A DNA stretch of 64,000 nucleotides from CAYMKL01 sp964390805 (GCA_964390805.1 CAYMKL010000012.1:15662-79661), one strand, 5' to 3'; shown: positions 18,001 through 28,900, counted from the first letter of the stretch. The notes: generated by a model not told the origin, from the sequence alone. Translations and numbers: made by a program.

Positions 18001-18358
18001 TTGCTGCTGAAAGGAAGGGAGCCAGCTTGCACATGGCTTCTGCGTCCCTGGGATCAAGGGCTGACAGGTCACTCAACCAGGCCAAATCAATCGCAGACCC
18101 AAAGCCTAGTAAACGCTGAATCGAAATGCCTGTTGCTCCGGTCCACATGGTTGTCACCCCTGGGTGTCCAACCAGGAAGGTGCCCCTGAAATCACCCCTG
18201 AGCAGCGCCGTCAGGAAATGAATTGACCGGTAAGTCCACATCGGCTCGTCCCAGGTGATGAAAGTATTGATGTTAAGAAGGCGTGGAAGCAAAACCAAAA
18301 GAAACAGGATGGGGTAGATTAGAGTTCCTCTTTTTATCGCTCTGACCATCGGCTTCAT
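15095..18358 (-). CDS. GT-C glycosyltransferase (GT39-like) with three C-terminal beta modules
   Basis: The 1087-residue protein belongs to a second subgroup of the cluster. Its first loop reads TWDEPMW (D37-E38) followed by GHPGVTTMW, a pattern shared with the protein at 25963-29256. About twelve helices reach residue 440, then a soluble domain, then three beta modules (about 685-820, 830-950 and 960-1085) ending in LSKVRVE. Heptad repeats are read through in frame twice: KLEAGSWKLEVGHW between two helices (about 17100-17155) and SFQLPTSNFQ between modules two and three (about 15568-15607). The ATG at 18358 follows directly on the TAG of the upstream gene with no spacer, so the two are probably translationally coupled. 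Confidence 0.8.
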   Translation of the reverse strand: MKPMVRAIKRGTLIYPILFLLVLLPRLLNINTFITWDEPMWTYRSIHFLTALLRGDFRGTFLVGHPGVTTMWTGATGISIQRLLGFGSAIDLAWLSDLSALDPRDAEAMCKLAPFLSAAKLPLAVLSAACVVGIYLLARRLFDARVAILTALVLALDPFHLALSRVLHIDALAANFMILSVLSMLVHLHQFDRRRSPDRGEKGSVRRPSPIAGRLYLLLSGAFAALAVLSKSYALFLAPFAGFLLAVAYLAKERDLRRAIPWLLGSFVTWSLAAALVFFILWPAMWVSPLGTVQSVLDTAFGYAATPHATSDFFLGKSVADPGPWFYPVALAFRTTPLTVLGLAVALPLLFGGQKTRRGNLAALLAYACLFTILMTLGAKKFDRYMLPVILALDIVAAWGLVELGKLEAGSWKLEVGHWLIVLFVFQAGHIISYHPYYLAYYNPLVGGTPRATHVLPVGWGEGMDLAARYLNQKEDAADLRVATWGIPGFAPLFKGQTEGLTEHNLATADYAVLHVSDIQQDSPARAALYEQQEPEHVVNIHGVGYAWIYPNTHYRELISYLESQAQPNDIVLLDAASPFVKHYQGPLSYYVVSDSQGWTETANRLAESTGPQRLWYVAYPESNVGSWMSYQLNTHALLIDREILPHAIVSSYLLTSPLALDSSPIKVQSDVNFGGRLLLTGHGFTEDEIEYRKQLGITLRWQTIAQMQEDYALSLRLVDEQGHLWGQADEWLEDEASLATCAWKVGQVSERHHTLSLVAGIPPGRYQVKMVLYSVGTLQSLNILDEGGAPAGAEYTLGTVSVASPTVPPTIEELAIPHHLRHDFDGQVELLGYDLSSAEVRSGEAVRVILFWRALQSMESDYRLHLQVQDSEGHVWAEGEFPLANEEYPTNRWNEGEVIRGQYDLAVDAAAPTGEQTLSFQLPTSNFQHLARLSVVAPERNFTVPTDIQHPLRANLADKVAFLGHDLDKATVKPGGTLHLTLYWQALAKMETSYTVFVHLLDARNRTWGQRDNLPVRGTHPTTSWLPGEVVSDEYEIVVDATAPAGEYQIEVGMYDLETMLRLPASDEQGNPLPSDRILLSKVRVE

Positions 18359-20473
18359 CTAGGGATTCCCATTCACGGTTATCTTAGGCTCCAACAATAT
18401 GCAGTCATCCAGCAGGTGTTGTCCGTGCTCATCCGCAGCCGTCAATCGTTCCATCGTCTCCAGCAGATACATGCCCACCTCGGCTTGATATTCGCCTGGT
18501 GGAGCATCGGGAGTGACGGCGATGTCGTAATGGTCAGCGACGATCATCCCTCTAAACCAGGCGCTAGTGGGCAGTAGCCCGCCTAGGGGCTGACTGTCCA
18601 TCTGGCCCCAGATCAGACTATCCTTGCCCAACAGGTGGGTAAAGACGGTGTAGTCCTCATCCATCTCTTCCAGGGCTTGCCAGTAAAGTGTCAGACGTAT
18701 AGTGTCGCCTGGCTTGATGGCAGTATGATCCAGGTCGTACCCTAAGAGCTTCATTCGGTTGCCTGTAAGCGAAGCGACATCCACCTCTAAGGGATATTCG
18801 ATGGGTTCAAACAATTCGAAGACACACCATTCACACGGCAAGCCCTTGTAGGCGAAGGCTAGCGCCCAGCCAGGTGCCAGGGTTTCGAACGAGATTTTCC
18901 CCCCATCGCTGTCGAAGTATTGTCCGAGGAGAGCCTCTCTCCTCCAAAAGGTCTCCCGATCGAGGAGGACATATCCAGCCTCTTTTCTAGCAAGGTAGGC
19001 GGTGAAGGCTTCCCATGTCGTGATGTCGGAAGGGATCTCCTTAAGCCTGAGTTTCCCTCCATATCTCCAGTTTGGAAGAGTATTGCTGGGTCCCCAGATG
19101 ATTTGTTCATCCTTTCCAACCTCCCTCTCCAGCCACAACAGCACGTTCTCCCCATCGGCGTTTCGCAAGCGGTCTGCCTCGAAGGGATTCTCCAGAACAT
19201 GCCTGGCCGCTTCCACGCTGGTCAAGGAGACCCACAAGGCCAAGCAGGCATAGAAGGCTATATAGCCTACTAAACCGATCGTCTTGGCTTTACCACTTTC
19301 AAGGGGGAGAATCCGGGTTGAGATGGCCCGGCCGAATTTCTGTGTTAGATCTGCAGCAAACAGGTATACCATCGGGGCCAGTGGGACTGTAAACCTGGGC
19401 GCCACATCAACCTGAGCAAACCAGGTGAATAGGAGGTAGAAGAGGACAAGCAGCATTGTGGTGAATACGATCTTCTCCCTATTCACTCTATAGAACGAAA
19501 TGACATTCCTTCCAACATGGGCCAAAGCAGCCAGTATCCCCACACTGACCAGCAGGCCATAAGGGGAGCTAAGGAAACGACATATCGCTTCGCATCCCAT
19601 GGGGATAAATGATTGCCCAAGGATGGGGCCTATCCTCTTCATCCCATACCACTGCCTGGCTAGAATATCCCCTATCGTATGGGTCCTGATATACGTAAGG
19701 GCAGTAGGGAGGTTTTTCCCAATGGCGTATTTGTCCTCCCATCTATCGAACCACATCGCATGGGTTATGGTGAAATTATAAAACGGATTTCCATACTCCC
19801 TGTAATTATAGGCTAGAAGGACGGAGGCAGCTATCAAATAAAAAAGCAGATAAGCTATTATCCCCTTCTCCTTCAGGATTCTTGTTTTATATATGATCAA
19901 CGCTGATAAGACAAACGAGATCAGGAGCAGTTGTCCAGTCCCTTTGGTTAAGTAGGCCAAGCCCGCGAAGAGGCCAGCCGCTGCCCAGTAATGCCGCGTC
20001 GAAAAGCCCCTGACCGTGTAATACCAACTGACAAAGAACAACAACACGAGCAGCGATTCACATATCGCCCCCGAGGATTCGCGGACAAATTCATGGTTAA
20101 GGCTGAGGAGAAACGTGGCCACGAGCGCTATGTCATTGCTGTACATGAGTCGGGATAGGAGGAAGACAACGATCAATCCTACGGCGCCGATGGTCAGACT
20201 GAGCAGCTTCGATTTTGTAAAGTAGGCCCACTCCCTCTCGGCAAACAATGAGATCAAGGCTGGGTAGAGGGGATGCCTATTGCCATCCGTCATGGCTTTG
20301 CGGTCTCTTATCTTCAAGCCTAGCCGCAAATAAGAACGCTGATCATTGGTGCTTGAGTTCCAATTGCGTCTCACCTCCATCAGCCCCACGCAAAGGAAAC
20401 GGCCGATGATGAGGGCCATGATCAGGCATATCACTATCTTCCTAACCAACGTGAACTTACCTGTTTCAACCAC
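18359..20473 (-). CDS. GT-C glycosyltransferase with one beta module
   Basis: The 704-residue protein has the helical core of the family but a variant acidic site: STNDQRSYLRLG, where the usual Asp-Glu pair is D44-Q45. The aspartate is kept, so activity is not excluded. A soluble segment from about residue 420 to 560 precedes a single beta module (about 575-695: LGYDLDHTAIKPGDTIRLTL). A 13-nt TGTAAGCGAAGCG repeat (18764-18776) encodes ASLTG at the front of that module. It is the most compact of the ten GT-C proteins and has the fewest repeat insertions. The GTG start at 20473 lies 39 bases after the next gene upstream. Confidence 0.75.
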   Translation of the reverse strand: MVETGKFTLVRKIVICLIMALIIGRFLCVGLMEVRRNWNSSTNDQRSYLRLGLKIRDRKAMTDGNRHPLYPALISLFAEREWAYFTKSKLLSLTIGAVGLIVVFLLSRLMYSNDIALVATFLLSLNHEFVRESSGAICESLLVLLFFVSWYYTVRGFSTRHYWAAAGLFAGLAYLTKGTGQLLLISFVLSALIIYKTRILKEKGIIAYLLFYLIAASVLLAYNYREYGNPFYNFTITHAMWFDRWEDKYAIGKNLPTALTYIRTHTIGDILARQWYGMKRIGPILGQSFIPMGCEAICRFLSSPYGLLVSVGILAALAHVGRNVISFYRVNREKIVFTTMLLVLFYLLFTWFAQVDVAPRFTVPLAPMVYLFAADLTQKFGRAISTRILPLESGKAKTIGLVGYIAFYACLALWVSLTSVEAARHVLENPFEADRLRNADGENVLLWLEREVGKDEQIIWGPSNTLPNWRYGGKLRLKEIPSDITTWEAFTAYLARKEAGYVLLDRETFWRREALLGQYFDSDGGKISFETLAPGWALAFAYKGLPCEWCVFELFEPIEYPLEVDVASLTGNRMKLLGYDLDHTAIKPGDTIRLTLYWQALEEMDEDYTVFTHLLGKDSLIWGQMDSQPLGGLLPTSAWFRGMIVADHYDIAVTPDAPPGEYQAEVGMYLLETMERLTAADEHGQHLLDDCILLEPKITVNGNP

Positions 20474-20512
20474 TACCTCAGGTCTCCCACACTAGAATTC
20501 AAGCCACTCTTG

Positions 20513-22903
20513 CTAGTGGCCCTCGATCATAACCTCTTCTAGCAAGATCCTATCCTCGAGCAGTCTCTCCCCCTTCCAATCAAAAGCCGGCAAGCGCTGC
20601 AAGGTAAGGGCATCATACATACCTATCTCCAAGATGTATTCTCCAGGCGGGGCATTGGGCTCTACAGGGATTTCGTACTCGTCAACAATCACCTCTCCTT
20701 CCAGCCACCCTGTGGTTGGATACCTGCCCTGGCCCGGCACGCTATCCTGCTGTCCCCAGATATGCTTGTCCTCGTCTATCAGGTGGGTAAAGACTTTGTA
20801 GTTGGTGCTCATGCGACTTTGGGCCTGCCAGTATAGGGTTAACTGGAGTGCATCGCCAGGTTTTATCTTGTTTTCCAATAGATCGTAGCCGAGGAAGGAT
20901 ACGCGGGAAGAACTCCTCCCGTCGGCGAGATTGCCTTGCATTGGATGTTGGATATTTGCAGGCATAGCAAAGTTCCCTTCCCAACGCACCGCCGGCTTCT
21001 TGCTTAGAAGAATCCGATCCCCCGGCACACAATTTCCCGCCTCATCGAAAACAGGCAATCTCTCATTTGTCTCTCTATCGTACATTCCAATTTCGATAGT
21101 GTATCCCCCCGGCGGCGCATCGGCGGACACGGGAATTTCAAACTCCAGAACGATCACCTCTCCAGGAAGCCACTCGGTAGTTGGATGGAACCAGCCCCAG
21201 GCGATTTCGTCCTTCTGGCCCCACAGGTTTTCCTCTGTGTCGAGAAGATGAGTAAAGACCGTGTAGATGCGTTCCATTCGCTGCTGGGTTTGCCAGTACA
21301 GGGTCAGATGAAGTGCATCTCCTGCCTCCACTGCCCAGTTATCAATGGTGTAACCCAAGAACCTGACCTTATTAGCCAGATTCGCTATTTGAGGATTCTG
21401 AATGGAAAGTGGGTCGAGGAGGAGATATATCCTGTGATCTGTGCCGTAGGACCAAGCCAGATAGTAGCGCTCCCTCATCCAATCCATAAAAGCAGGCAAG
21501 CGGGGCAAGCGGTCAATCCAACTGACGATAGCTTTGGGTTTATACTCCTCCGCCACCGATATCAGCTCTTCATCCGTAAGCAAGCCGATCTTTATCCTTT
21601 TGGCCGAGACGGTGCATAGCGAGGGAGGCACCCTTCTTCCAGCCCGGAATGGTATTATTGGATAGTCAGTGATGACGAATTCGTCGGAAGCAGTAGCTTC
21701 TTGTATGAACTGTACTCCTAGTTCTTGACTTCGATAGGAAGGAGCAGCTAATAGCTCTCTATCCGCTTTCACAATTTGGGGTAGGCTCGCGAGATAGATT
21801 CCCAAAGCGATCAGGCCAAAGATGAGAAGTCCCTTTGAATGTAATGTCAAGGCAAGGGCCTGGCGTAGGTAATCCCAAATCTGCTGGCCAGCGATACCCG
21901 CCAGGATCGCAAGAGGGAAAAGCAGAACCACAAGGTGGTGCTGGGGCCACATAGGAGAGCGTGTCAACAAAGCGACAAGGGTGATAAATAGCCAGGCGAG
22001 GATGATGAGGGTTTCCTTGCGGTGTTTCCTCATGCCAGGTATGATCCCATACAGACCCAAGGCCAGAAGACCATAGTTATCGGTTATCAAGTACTGCCAT
22101 ATTTTCCTCGCATGGGGAATCACTTTAGGATCGTAAACCTGGCTTGATCGTAACTGGGTGCCCACCACTTGGTCGTACATGGCTTGCCAGTCGTAGAACG
22201 ATAACCCAATCAGAATGGGCAAGGCTATGGATAGAATCCAAAGCCCAACTTCCAACCCTTCGGCCGTAAGCGGAGCGACGCTCAGGACAGGCTTCCAGCC
22301 TCTAGCCTCCAATTTCCGCCAATGGACAAGGAGGATTACGAGGCTCAGGGGGATAAGAGCCAAAGTTGACGTCGCTTTCACTAAGAAGCCCAATGCGAAG
22401 ATAGCACCAGACAGAAGCAGCCAGCGTCTACGGTGGGTATGGAGCCAGTTGAACATGAAGGCCAAGGATAGCGTAGCCAGGCTTATGGAAGGGAGGTCGG
22501 GAGAGATGATAGCCCGGGATAACCAGAAAAAGTTGGGCGCCAGGGCCAGCATCACCGTACCAATCAAGCTGCCTACTGATCCTCCTATTCTATAAGTGAG
22601 TAGAGTTGTGCCCAGGAGGCCCAGGGTAGCCAAGAGTACGATCACAGCTCGTCCCACGGCCACGGAGTTGCCGAAGATGGCAAAACTAAGTTGTATCAAT
22701 GCAATCAGACCCGGCAATTGATCTGTCCAGATATCGGTGTACAGATGATACCCCTTTTGCATCAAGAAAACCCGCATCAAGTACATTCCTTCATCTACGC
22801 CCCATTGGAACCCTCCCAAATGGGTCAATTGCCATAGGAAGAAGGCAGCGGGCAAACTTGCCAGAGCCACTGGAAATTGGAAGTTGGAAATTCTATGTTT
22901 CAC
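20513..22903 (-). CDS. GT-C glycosyltransferase with two beta modules
   Basis: The 796 residues begin with GVDEGMYLMRVFLMQKG (D37-E38), the DExxY form of the GT39 first-loop motif, followed by TDQLPGL. The helical core runs to about residue 400 and two beta modules occupy roughly 520-650 and 665-795. The N-terminus RISNFQFP is read from TTGGAAA/TTGGAAG heptads, so the GTG start at 22903 lies at the edge of a repeat. A composite of three repeat families (22240-22330) adds KLEARGWKPVLSVAPLTAEGLEVG in a loop. A GCGGGAAGAACTCCTCC copy adds GRSSSR at the start of module two. The stop of the upstream gene is three bases away. Confidence 0.78.
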   Translation of the reverse strand: MKHRISNFQFPVALASLPAAFFLWQLTHLGGFQWGVDEGMYLMRVFLMQKGYHLYTDIWTDQLPGLIALIQLSFAIFGNSVAVGRAVIVLLATLGLLGTTLLTYRIGGSVGSLIGTVMLALAPNFFWLSRAIISPDLPSISLATLSLAFMFNWLHTHRRRWLLLSGAIFALGFLVKATSTLALIPLSLVILLVHWRKLEARGWKPVLSVAPLTAEGLEVGLWILSIALPILIGLSFYDWQAMYDQVVGTQLRSSQVYDPKVIPHARKIWQYLITDNYGLLALGLYGIIPGMRKHRKETLIILAWLFITLVALLTRSPMWPQHHLVVLLFPLAILAGIAGQQIWDYLRQALALTLHSKGLLIFGLIALGIYLASLPQIVKADRELLAAPSYRSQELGVQFIQEATASDEFVITDYPIIPFRAGRRVPPSLCTVSAKRIKIGLLTDEELISVAEEYKPKAIVSWIDRLPRLPAFMDWMRERYYLAWSYGTDHRIYLLLDPLSIQNPQIANLANKVRFLGYTIDNWAVEAGDALHLTLYWQTQQRMERIYTVFTHLLDTEENLWGQKDEIAWGWFHPTTEWLPGEVIVLEFEIPVSADAPPGGYTIEIGMYDRETNERLPVFDEAGNCVPGDRILLSKKPAVRWEGNFAMPANIQHPMQGNLADGRSSSRVSFLGYDLLENKIKPGDALQLTLYWQAQSRMSTNYKVFTHLIDEDKHIWGQQDSVPGQGRYPTTGWLEGEVIVDEYEIPVEPNAPPGEYILEIGMYDALTLQRLPAFDWKGERLLEDRILLEEVMIEGH

Positions 22904-22906
22904 TTT

Positions 22907-25900
22907 TCAATCTCGTCGTTCAAGGGGGGTGTTAGAAATTGGAACCAGGATCCTATCGTCGGGCATCCGTGCCCCCTCTTCGTCGAAAGCCCGCAGGCGC
23001 TGCATCGTCTCCGCATCGTACATCCCTATCTCGATCACGTACTCCCCTGGCGGGGCATCAGGCCTGACGGGTATTTCGTACTTGTCTACGATGACCTCAC
23101 CTGGCAGCCATCCTGTCGTCGGGCGGGTTCCCCCTACAGGGATGCTGTCTTTCTGCCCCCGGATTTGTTCCTCCTCGTCCAATAGATGGGTGAAGACTTT
23201 GTAGCTGGTCTCCATCTCCCTTTGAGCTTGCCAGTAGAGAGTGAGGTGCAAAACCCCGCCGGGCTCGACGGCTCGACTGAGCTCGCCGAAGTCTTCTGTC
23301 TCCGCCAGGTCATAGCCGAGGAGGGTTACATAATCGCCTAGATTTGCTGTAAGCGAAGCGGTGGGGTGCCGGATCGTTTCGGGAACGGCGAACTGCCTTT
23401 TTATGCCCTCTATCGTCACTTTGGTGAGGACAATGTCATGCTCCAGCAGGCGTCGCCCGGCCGCTTTGTCTACCAGATTGAGGGTCAACTGGCACTCGCT
23501 GGATGGGGCGGTGACATCAACGATCAACTCGTACTGTCCACGGACCACCTCGCCTTCAGTCCACTGAGTAGTAGGATATACCGAAGGCGTTGCCCTGGCG
23601 AGGGGGAATCTCCCCTCGGCCCAGACACTGTCAGTAGCATTTGTTAGCGAAGCGGCGGCATCTTGAAGCTTCAAGAGAAGATCGTACTCCTTGGACATTC
23701 GCTTCAAAGCCCGCCAGAAGAGGGTGAGATGTAGGGTGTCGCCGGATCTAACCTCCGTGGCGGCCAGCTCGTAGCCCATAAGCTGTATCTCGTCCCCTGT
23801 AAGCGAAGCGGCGTCCTCCATAACGGGATGGGGGATGGCCAGTTTCGCCAAAGTGGGGGGCTGGGCGGGCCTAGTCACCTGCAACGTGCCCAAGGTGTAG
23901 TCGAACCCAGACGGCGTACCGTCTGGATCTCGGACCTCTAGCGCGTCCCAGGCGTCAAGGGGGCGGAGCCGAGCCATTATCTGATACCGGCCTGGCGGGG
24001 TGCCGGGCAGGACCGGGAGCTTGTAGAAATCGAGAACCACCTCGCCCACTGGCCACTGGGAGGTGGGAAACTGAACCGCCCTCTCCAAGCCCTCCTCATC
24101 CCAGTAGGTCTCGGTCTCAATGTCCATCAACTGCTTTTGCCCCATCCCCCACAGCTTCCCTTGCTCATCCATTAAGCTGAGGACCAGATAATAGTCTTTT
24201 TCCATGGCCGCCAGTGAACGCCAACGCAGGGTCACTATGAGCTCACCGCCAGCCTCAACCGCATCAAGGCCCACCGACTTCGAGGGCTCTATCAGATCTG
24301 TAGGCCTATCTCCCCCAGCGAGGCCGGTCAGCATTATCTTGTCGCCGAAGTTCACCTCCAAGGCCTGGGGCATCAAATCATTCAGATGGTACACCTCCAG
24401 AAGCCTGTAATCATAAACCATCCGGCCCGCCAGGTGAAAATGGTCTTGCACATAGCGATGAAAATCGTCATAGTCGCGCAGGTTGGCCAGTTGATGAGCC
24501 CCCTGAGCGATGTTCACCAGCACCATCTTCACCTGTTTCTCCTCCATCTCTTGAATCAGATCCTGGCCTAGTATCTGTCCCCCGAGGGTGGCCCCCCTTG
24601 ACAAACCAGCCCCCAAAGGAGTGTTCTTCCTTCGAGCATAGAAATTGAGGCCGGGGTAGTCGGACAGTACGAAGTCGTCCTCCTCGGTATGGGTCTGGAT
24701 GTATTCAGCCAAGGGCTGGGTATCGTTCTCCCTCCAACTGGCCACCAGGCGATTTCTCTGCCAGGAGGGCCAGAGGGCCAAAGCTGTCAGGAGAAAGACT
24801 ATGATCAGCCCAGCCCCCCTCCAAGAGATCTTTTGAGGCCGGGCACCGGACAGCGAAGAGGCCAAACTTGTTAGCGAAGCGGCAGAGGCCGCAAAGAGGG
24901 CGGAGAGAGAGGGCACCAGGTACACCAGGTGCCGCCCTGCCAGCTCACGGGAGAGGATGAGAAAGGCAGCCGCGGTCGGAATCTGGCAAGCAAAGAGAGC
25001 CTGAAGCCTGTAGCCGTGCCTTCGGCCCGTTGCCCCAAAGCTCCTCACGAGAGCGGGGATGGTCAGGAGGAGTAGGATGGGATGGCCTCGGAGATAGGCC
25101 CAGTAGAGCCCTAGGCCTTTCAAAAACACCTGCAGAGGACTTAGCTCGCTCCCCTGCTTCAGATGGTGTCCCAGGATGGCGTCGAAGAAGTTGGGGGTCA
25201 GGTAATAGAAGAGGGCGAACCCCGCGCCAGCGACGGCGATATAGGGCCCCAAGAGCCAGGCAGCCCTCCTGACAACTCGCTTCACTTCCCTCCCTCTGAT
25301 AGCGTCGTAGATCATAAAGAAGATGCACCCAGCCATCGGCAGGAAGCCAAACAGCCTAGCAAGGGTAGAGAGGGCGAAAAAGATGCCCGAAGCGGCCAAG
25401 CCTGGTAGCCGTAGCGACAGCCGTGATCTACGATCCTCGTGGTAGAAGCAAACGAAGAGATACATCCCTACCATGCTGTAGAAGAGCATATAGGCCTCGG
25501 GGCGGAAGAAGCGGGCCGACCAATAGACGTCCTGGTGCGCCATGAAGACGGCCATGGCGAGCGCGGGACACCCTCCCGCCGTCCCCGCGCCGAAGATCCG
25601 CCTGGCGATGAGATAGAGAAAGAGGGCGCTTAGGACCACAGCTAAGGCACTGGCCGCCCGCAGGGCGAGGGCTGGCGCTATGGAATCTCCAGAGAGCTTG
25701 AGGAGCAAGGCGCCCGGGTAGAGGAAAAGCGGCAGCTTCGGCGTGAGGAAGTCGCGGTAGGGCATCTCCCCCTCACTGATCCGCCAGGCGGCATAGAGGT
25801 AGCCCCCTTCGTCGTCGTAGGCCAGCCAGCGGTCAATGTGATAGAGGTAGTAGGCGAGGCCCAGAACTAGAATGGCCAAAGCGATGAGGGCCGAAAAGCG

Positions 25901-25957
25901 CAGGACACCCTCCCGCTTAGCATATTTCTTGTTGAACTTCTGGAGGAGTTCCCACAT
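22907..25957 (-). CDS. GT-C glycosyltransferase with three beta modules and repeated AASLT insertions
   Basis: The 1016-residue protein has AYDDEGGYLYAAWRI (D49-E50) and a family-typical DFLTPKLPLFLYPGALL segment after it, then helices to about residue 390. Three beta modules follow (about 545-700, 705-840 and 855-1005). A 13-nt repeat TGTTAGCGAAGCG or TGTAAGCGAAGCG occurs four times (23348, 23642, 23798 and 24869) and is translated as A-S-L-T each time. Two copies lie at the entry to a beta module, one inside a module and one in a membrane loop. It starts five bases after the stop of the 1097-residue protein, in the same operon. The last residues (VPISNTP) come from a heptad repeat. Confidence 0.78.
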   Translation of the reverse strand: MWELLQKFNKKYAKREGVLRFSALIALAILVLGLAYYLYHIDRWLAYDDEGGYLYAAWRISEGEMPYRDFLTPKLPLFLYPGALLLKLSGDSIAPALALRAASALAVVLSALFLYLIARRIFGAGTAGGCPALAMAVFMAHQDVYWSARFFRPEAYMLFYSMVGMYLFVCFYHEDRRSRLSLRLPGLAASGIFFALSTLARLFGFLPMAGCIFFMIYDAIRGREVKRVVRRAAWLLGPYIAVAGAGFALFYYLTPNFFDAILGHHLKQGSELSPLQVFLKGLGLYWAYLRGHPILLLLTIPALVRSFGATGRRHGYRLQALFACQIPTAAAFLILSRELAGRHLVYLVPSLSALFAASAASLTSLASSLSGARPQKISWRGAGLIIVFLLTALALWPSWQRNRLVASWRENDTQPLAEYIQTHTEEDDFVLSDYPGLNFYARRKNTPLGAGLSRGATLGGQILGQDLIQEMEEKQVKMVLVNIAQGAHQLANLRDYDDFHRYVQDHFHLAGRMVYDYRLLEVYHLNDLMPQALEVNFGDKIMLTGLAGGDRPTDLIEPSKSVGLDAVEAGGELIVTLRWRSLAAMEKDYYLVLSLMDEQGKLWGMGQKQLMDIETETYWDEEGLERAVQFPTSQWPVGEVVLDFYKLPVLPGTPPGRYQIMARLRPLDAWDALEVRDPDGTPSGFDYTLGTLQVTRPAQPPTLAKLAIPHPVMEDAASLTGDEIQLMGYELAATEVRSGDTLHLTLFWRALKRMSKEYDLLLKLQDAAASLTNATDSVWAEGRFPLARATPSVYPTTQWTEGEVVRGQYELIVDVTAPSSECQLTLNLVDKAAGRRLLEHDIVLTKVTIEGIKRQFAVPETIRHPTASLTANLGDYVTLLGYDLAETEDFGELSRAVEPGGVLHLTLYWQAQREMETSYKVFTHLLDEEEQIRGQKDSIPVGGTRPTTGWLPGEVIVDKYEIPVRPDAPPGEYVIEIGMYDAETMQRLRAFDEEGARMPDDRILVPISNTPLERRD

Positions 25958-25962
25958 CCGCG

Positions 25963-28900
25963 CTAGTCTTCCACCCTCACTTCCCCCAACACTATCCAGT
26001 CCTGGGGCAGCCTTGTCCCTTGCTTATCGAAAGCCGGTAGCCTGTCTCGAGTCTCTAGATCGTACATCCCCACTCCTAGACGGTATCTCCCTGTGGGTAT
26101 TCCCTCTTTTGGAGCTATGTCGTATTCATCTACGATCACTTCTCCCTCTTTCCACTGCGTTGTCGGATGCCTGCCCTGCATCGGAATACCATCTTTTTGG
26201 CCCCAAAGCTTGTCATCCTTGCCCAACAGTTGGGTGAAAACCGTGTAACTGATGTCCATTTCCCCCTGAGCTCGCCAGTAGAGAGTCAGGTGTACTGTAT
26301 CTCCTGCCTTGATCTCCTCTGCCTCAAGATCATATCCCAGGAGTGCCATCTTGCCTGCCAGATCGACCTCCATTGGATGCTGGATCAGGGGAGCCTCAAA
26401 ACGCCGCCCCTGGATCCCCATCTCCGTCAGCGCAAGAGCCTCTCCCAACAAGGACCTTCCTTCAGCATCCAGGAGATCAATCTCCAGTGTCCCCTCCACG
26501 AACGGCGCTTCTGGATCCACTTCAAGCTCGTGTCGGTTCCACAGTGCTTCTCCTTCTCTCCATTGGCTGGTCGGATAATACTCACTTCCCAACACATACC
26601 TTCCCTCCGCCCAGACCCTATTCTCTCCCCTCAACTGCACAACGAGGTTGTAATCCTCTTCCATCTCCCTAAGTGCCTGCCAATAGAGGGTCAATGTGAA
26701 CTCTTCCCCAAAAGCCACTTCTTCCTCGTCCAAGTCGTACCCCAGCAGCTTGAGCTGGCCTGTCAGGTTCCATTCAAGGGGATGTCCTATCTCCAGATCT
26801 TCAGGAGAGAGCATGAGGGGCGAGTTCTTGACCTCTATCGTCCCCAGTTCGTAGCTGTCACCCAACAATACTCCCTCGCTATCCCTAATTTCCAGCCTTC
26901 CCCTGCTTACTCGATCATAGAGCCCGATTCTCAAACTGTATCTCCCTGGCGGTGTGCCTTTCACGAGTGATACGCTATAGCGATCCAGCACTACCTCTCC
27001 GCCCTGCCAACCGGCCGTGGGTATCAGAGCCTCGTTCATCAACCATTTATCCCCCTGTCCCCAGGTGTGGCCTTGCTCGTCAACGAGGTGGATAAAGGCC
27101 GCGTAATAGCGATTGAGATCTCGCAAAGCTTCCCACTCGAACACTATTCCCAAATCCTTACCCCACTGGGCTACCTTATCAACGAGGCCATACCCTCTCA
27201 GCCTTAACTCTCCCTCGAAATTTAGGTCCAGAGGTGATTGGGTAGCGCTGGTCTCAAAAGAGGGGGAGGCAAAGGTCTGATAGCGGCCAAGGACTATGTC
27301 AGGGAAAGCATGTTCCTCTACCTTAAACAGATGGGTAGCCAACTGATAATCAATTAGCTCCAGGGTAGGATTAGGATCTTCTTCGAGATACTTAACATAC
27401 CATAACCGCCGTCGCTCCCCAAGAATCTTTTGGAGCTCGGTGACTATTCCCCCCTCACTCCAGCCTCTGCCCATCACATAGAGCGGCAAATCGCCGTCGT
27501 AGTGTTTAGCGAAAAGAGATGGCGTGCTAACCAGGATCACATCCCTTCGACTACGCCCTTCGACAAGCTCAGGACACTGCTCAGGGCTGGCCTCATCGGC
27601 TTCGGCATAGCTGGCAATGTATTCCATCGGTGCTCGATAGTTGAGGTTTGGATAGACCCAAGCATAGTCAATGCCGTGTAGGCTGACGGTGTACTCGGGC
27701 TCTTGGCTCTCGTAGTACCGGTCTATGATCTCCGGGTTCAGGTCTCGCTGCACCTGATTAACGTAGATCACCACGTAGTCCGTGGTTGCAGGATCGTAGC
27801 TCTCAGTATGGATCGTTCGTCCCACGAAAAAGGGCGCAAAGTCGGCCGTATAGCGAAGAGCGACGTGGAGTTCGCCGGCGTCTTTCTTTTGGTTCAGGTA
27901 GTTAGCCGCCTTTTCCAGGCCCTCTCCCCAACCTACCAACAGTGTGTGGGGCGCCTGAGTGCTTCCTCCCACGAGCGGGTTGTAGTAAGGGAAGTAATAG
28001 GGGTGGTAAGGCAGAGTTAAGCCGGCCGATAGCAGAAGTACCAAGACCACCGCGATTGAATAGAAGTTGACTCTGTTTATCCTTCGGTTCATCGTCTCAA
28101 CAAGGCGATTGAGTCCAGCGGCGGCAACGATGTTCAGGGCCGGGAAAATGGGCAGGATGTAGCGATCAAACTTCTTTTGACCAATGGTCATGAAGCCCGC
28201 AAAAAGGAGGCCATAGGCTAGGAGCGTAACCAGGGTAGCCCTCTGACCCTGGTCGTTCTTGATGAGTAGGATCGCAGACAGTATGAGGCCAAGCACGACC
28301 AGAGGAGTCGTCCTGAATGCCCAGGCCACAGGATAGAACCAGGGGCCTGGGTCGGGCCTCATCTGTCCCCAGAAGAAGTTCAGGTTGCTATGAGGACGCT
28401 CGGCATAGTCGACAGAGGTGCCTAGCACACCCGTGATGGCACCTAATGGATCGACCCACAGAGCCGGCCAGAGCACGAATCCAATCAGCCCCGCAACCAG
28501 CGCCCATAGTAAGAATGCCTGACCTATCTCAAGAAGCGATTTCCCTGAGTAACGCCCGAAGGCGACGAGCGTTAAGCCAGCGAATGGCGCTAGGAAGAGA
28601 GCTGGCGCCTTGTTCAAAGCGGCCAGGGCAGCGGCAGCCCCCGATAAAGCTAGATAAGGCCAGGGGCGTTGGTGTTTCAGATAGAGCAATAGGCTCAAAA
28701 GCGAGATAGTCATAAGGGCCGTGATTATGGCATCCAGATGCAACACGCGAGAGAGGGCCAGGTAGAATGGATCCAGGGCTATAAGGATCGCAGTGATAAG
28801 GGCCGTCCGACGGTCGAGGAGTTGACGCACCATGAGATAGACAATCACCGCGCTGGCGGCCGTCAGTATGGCCACGCCACGCCTGGCTGCGAAGAGATAC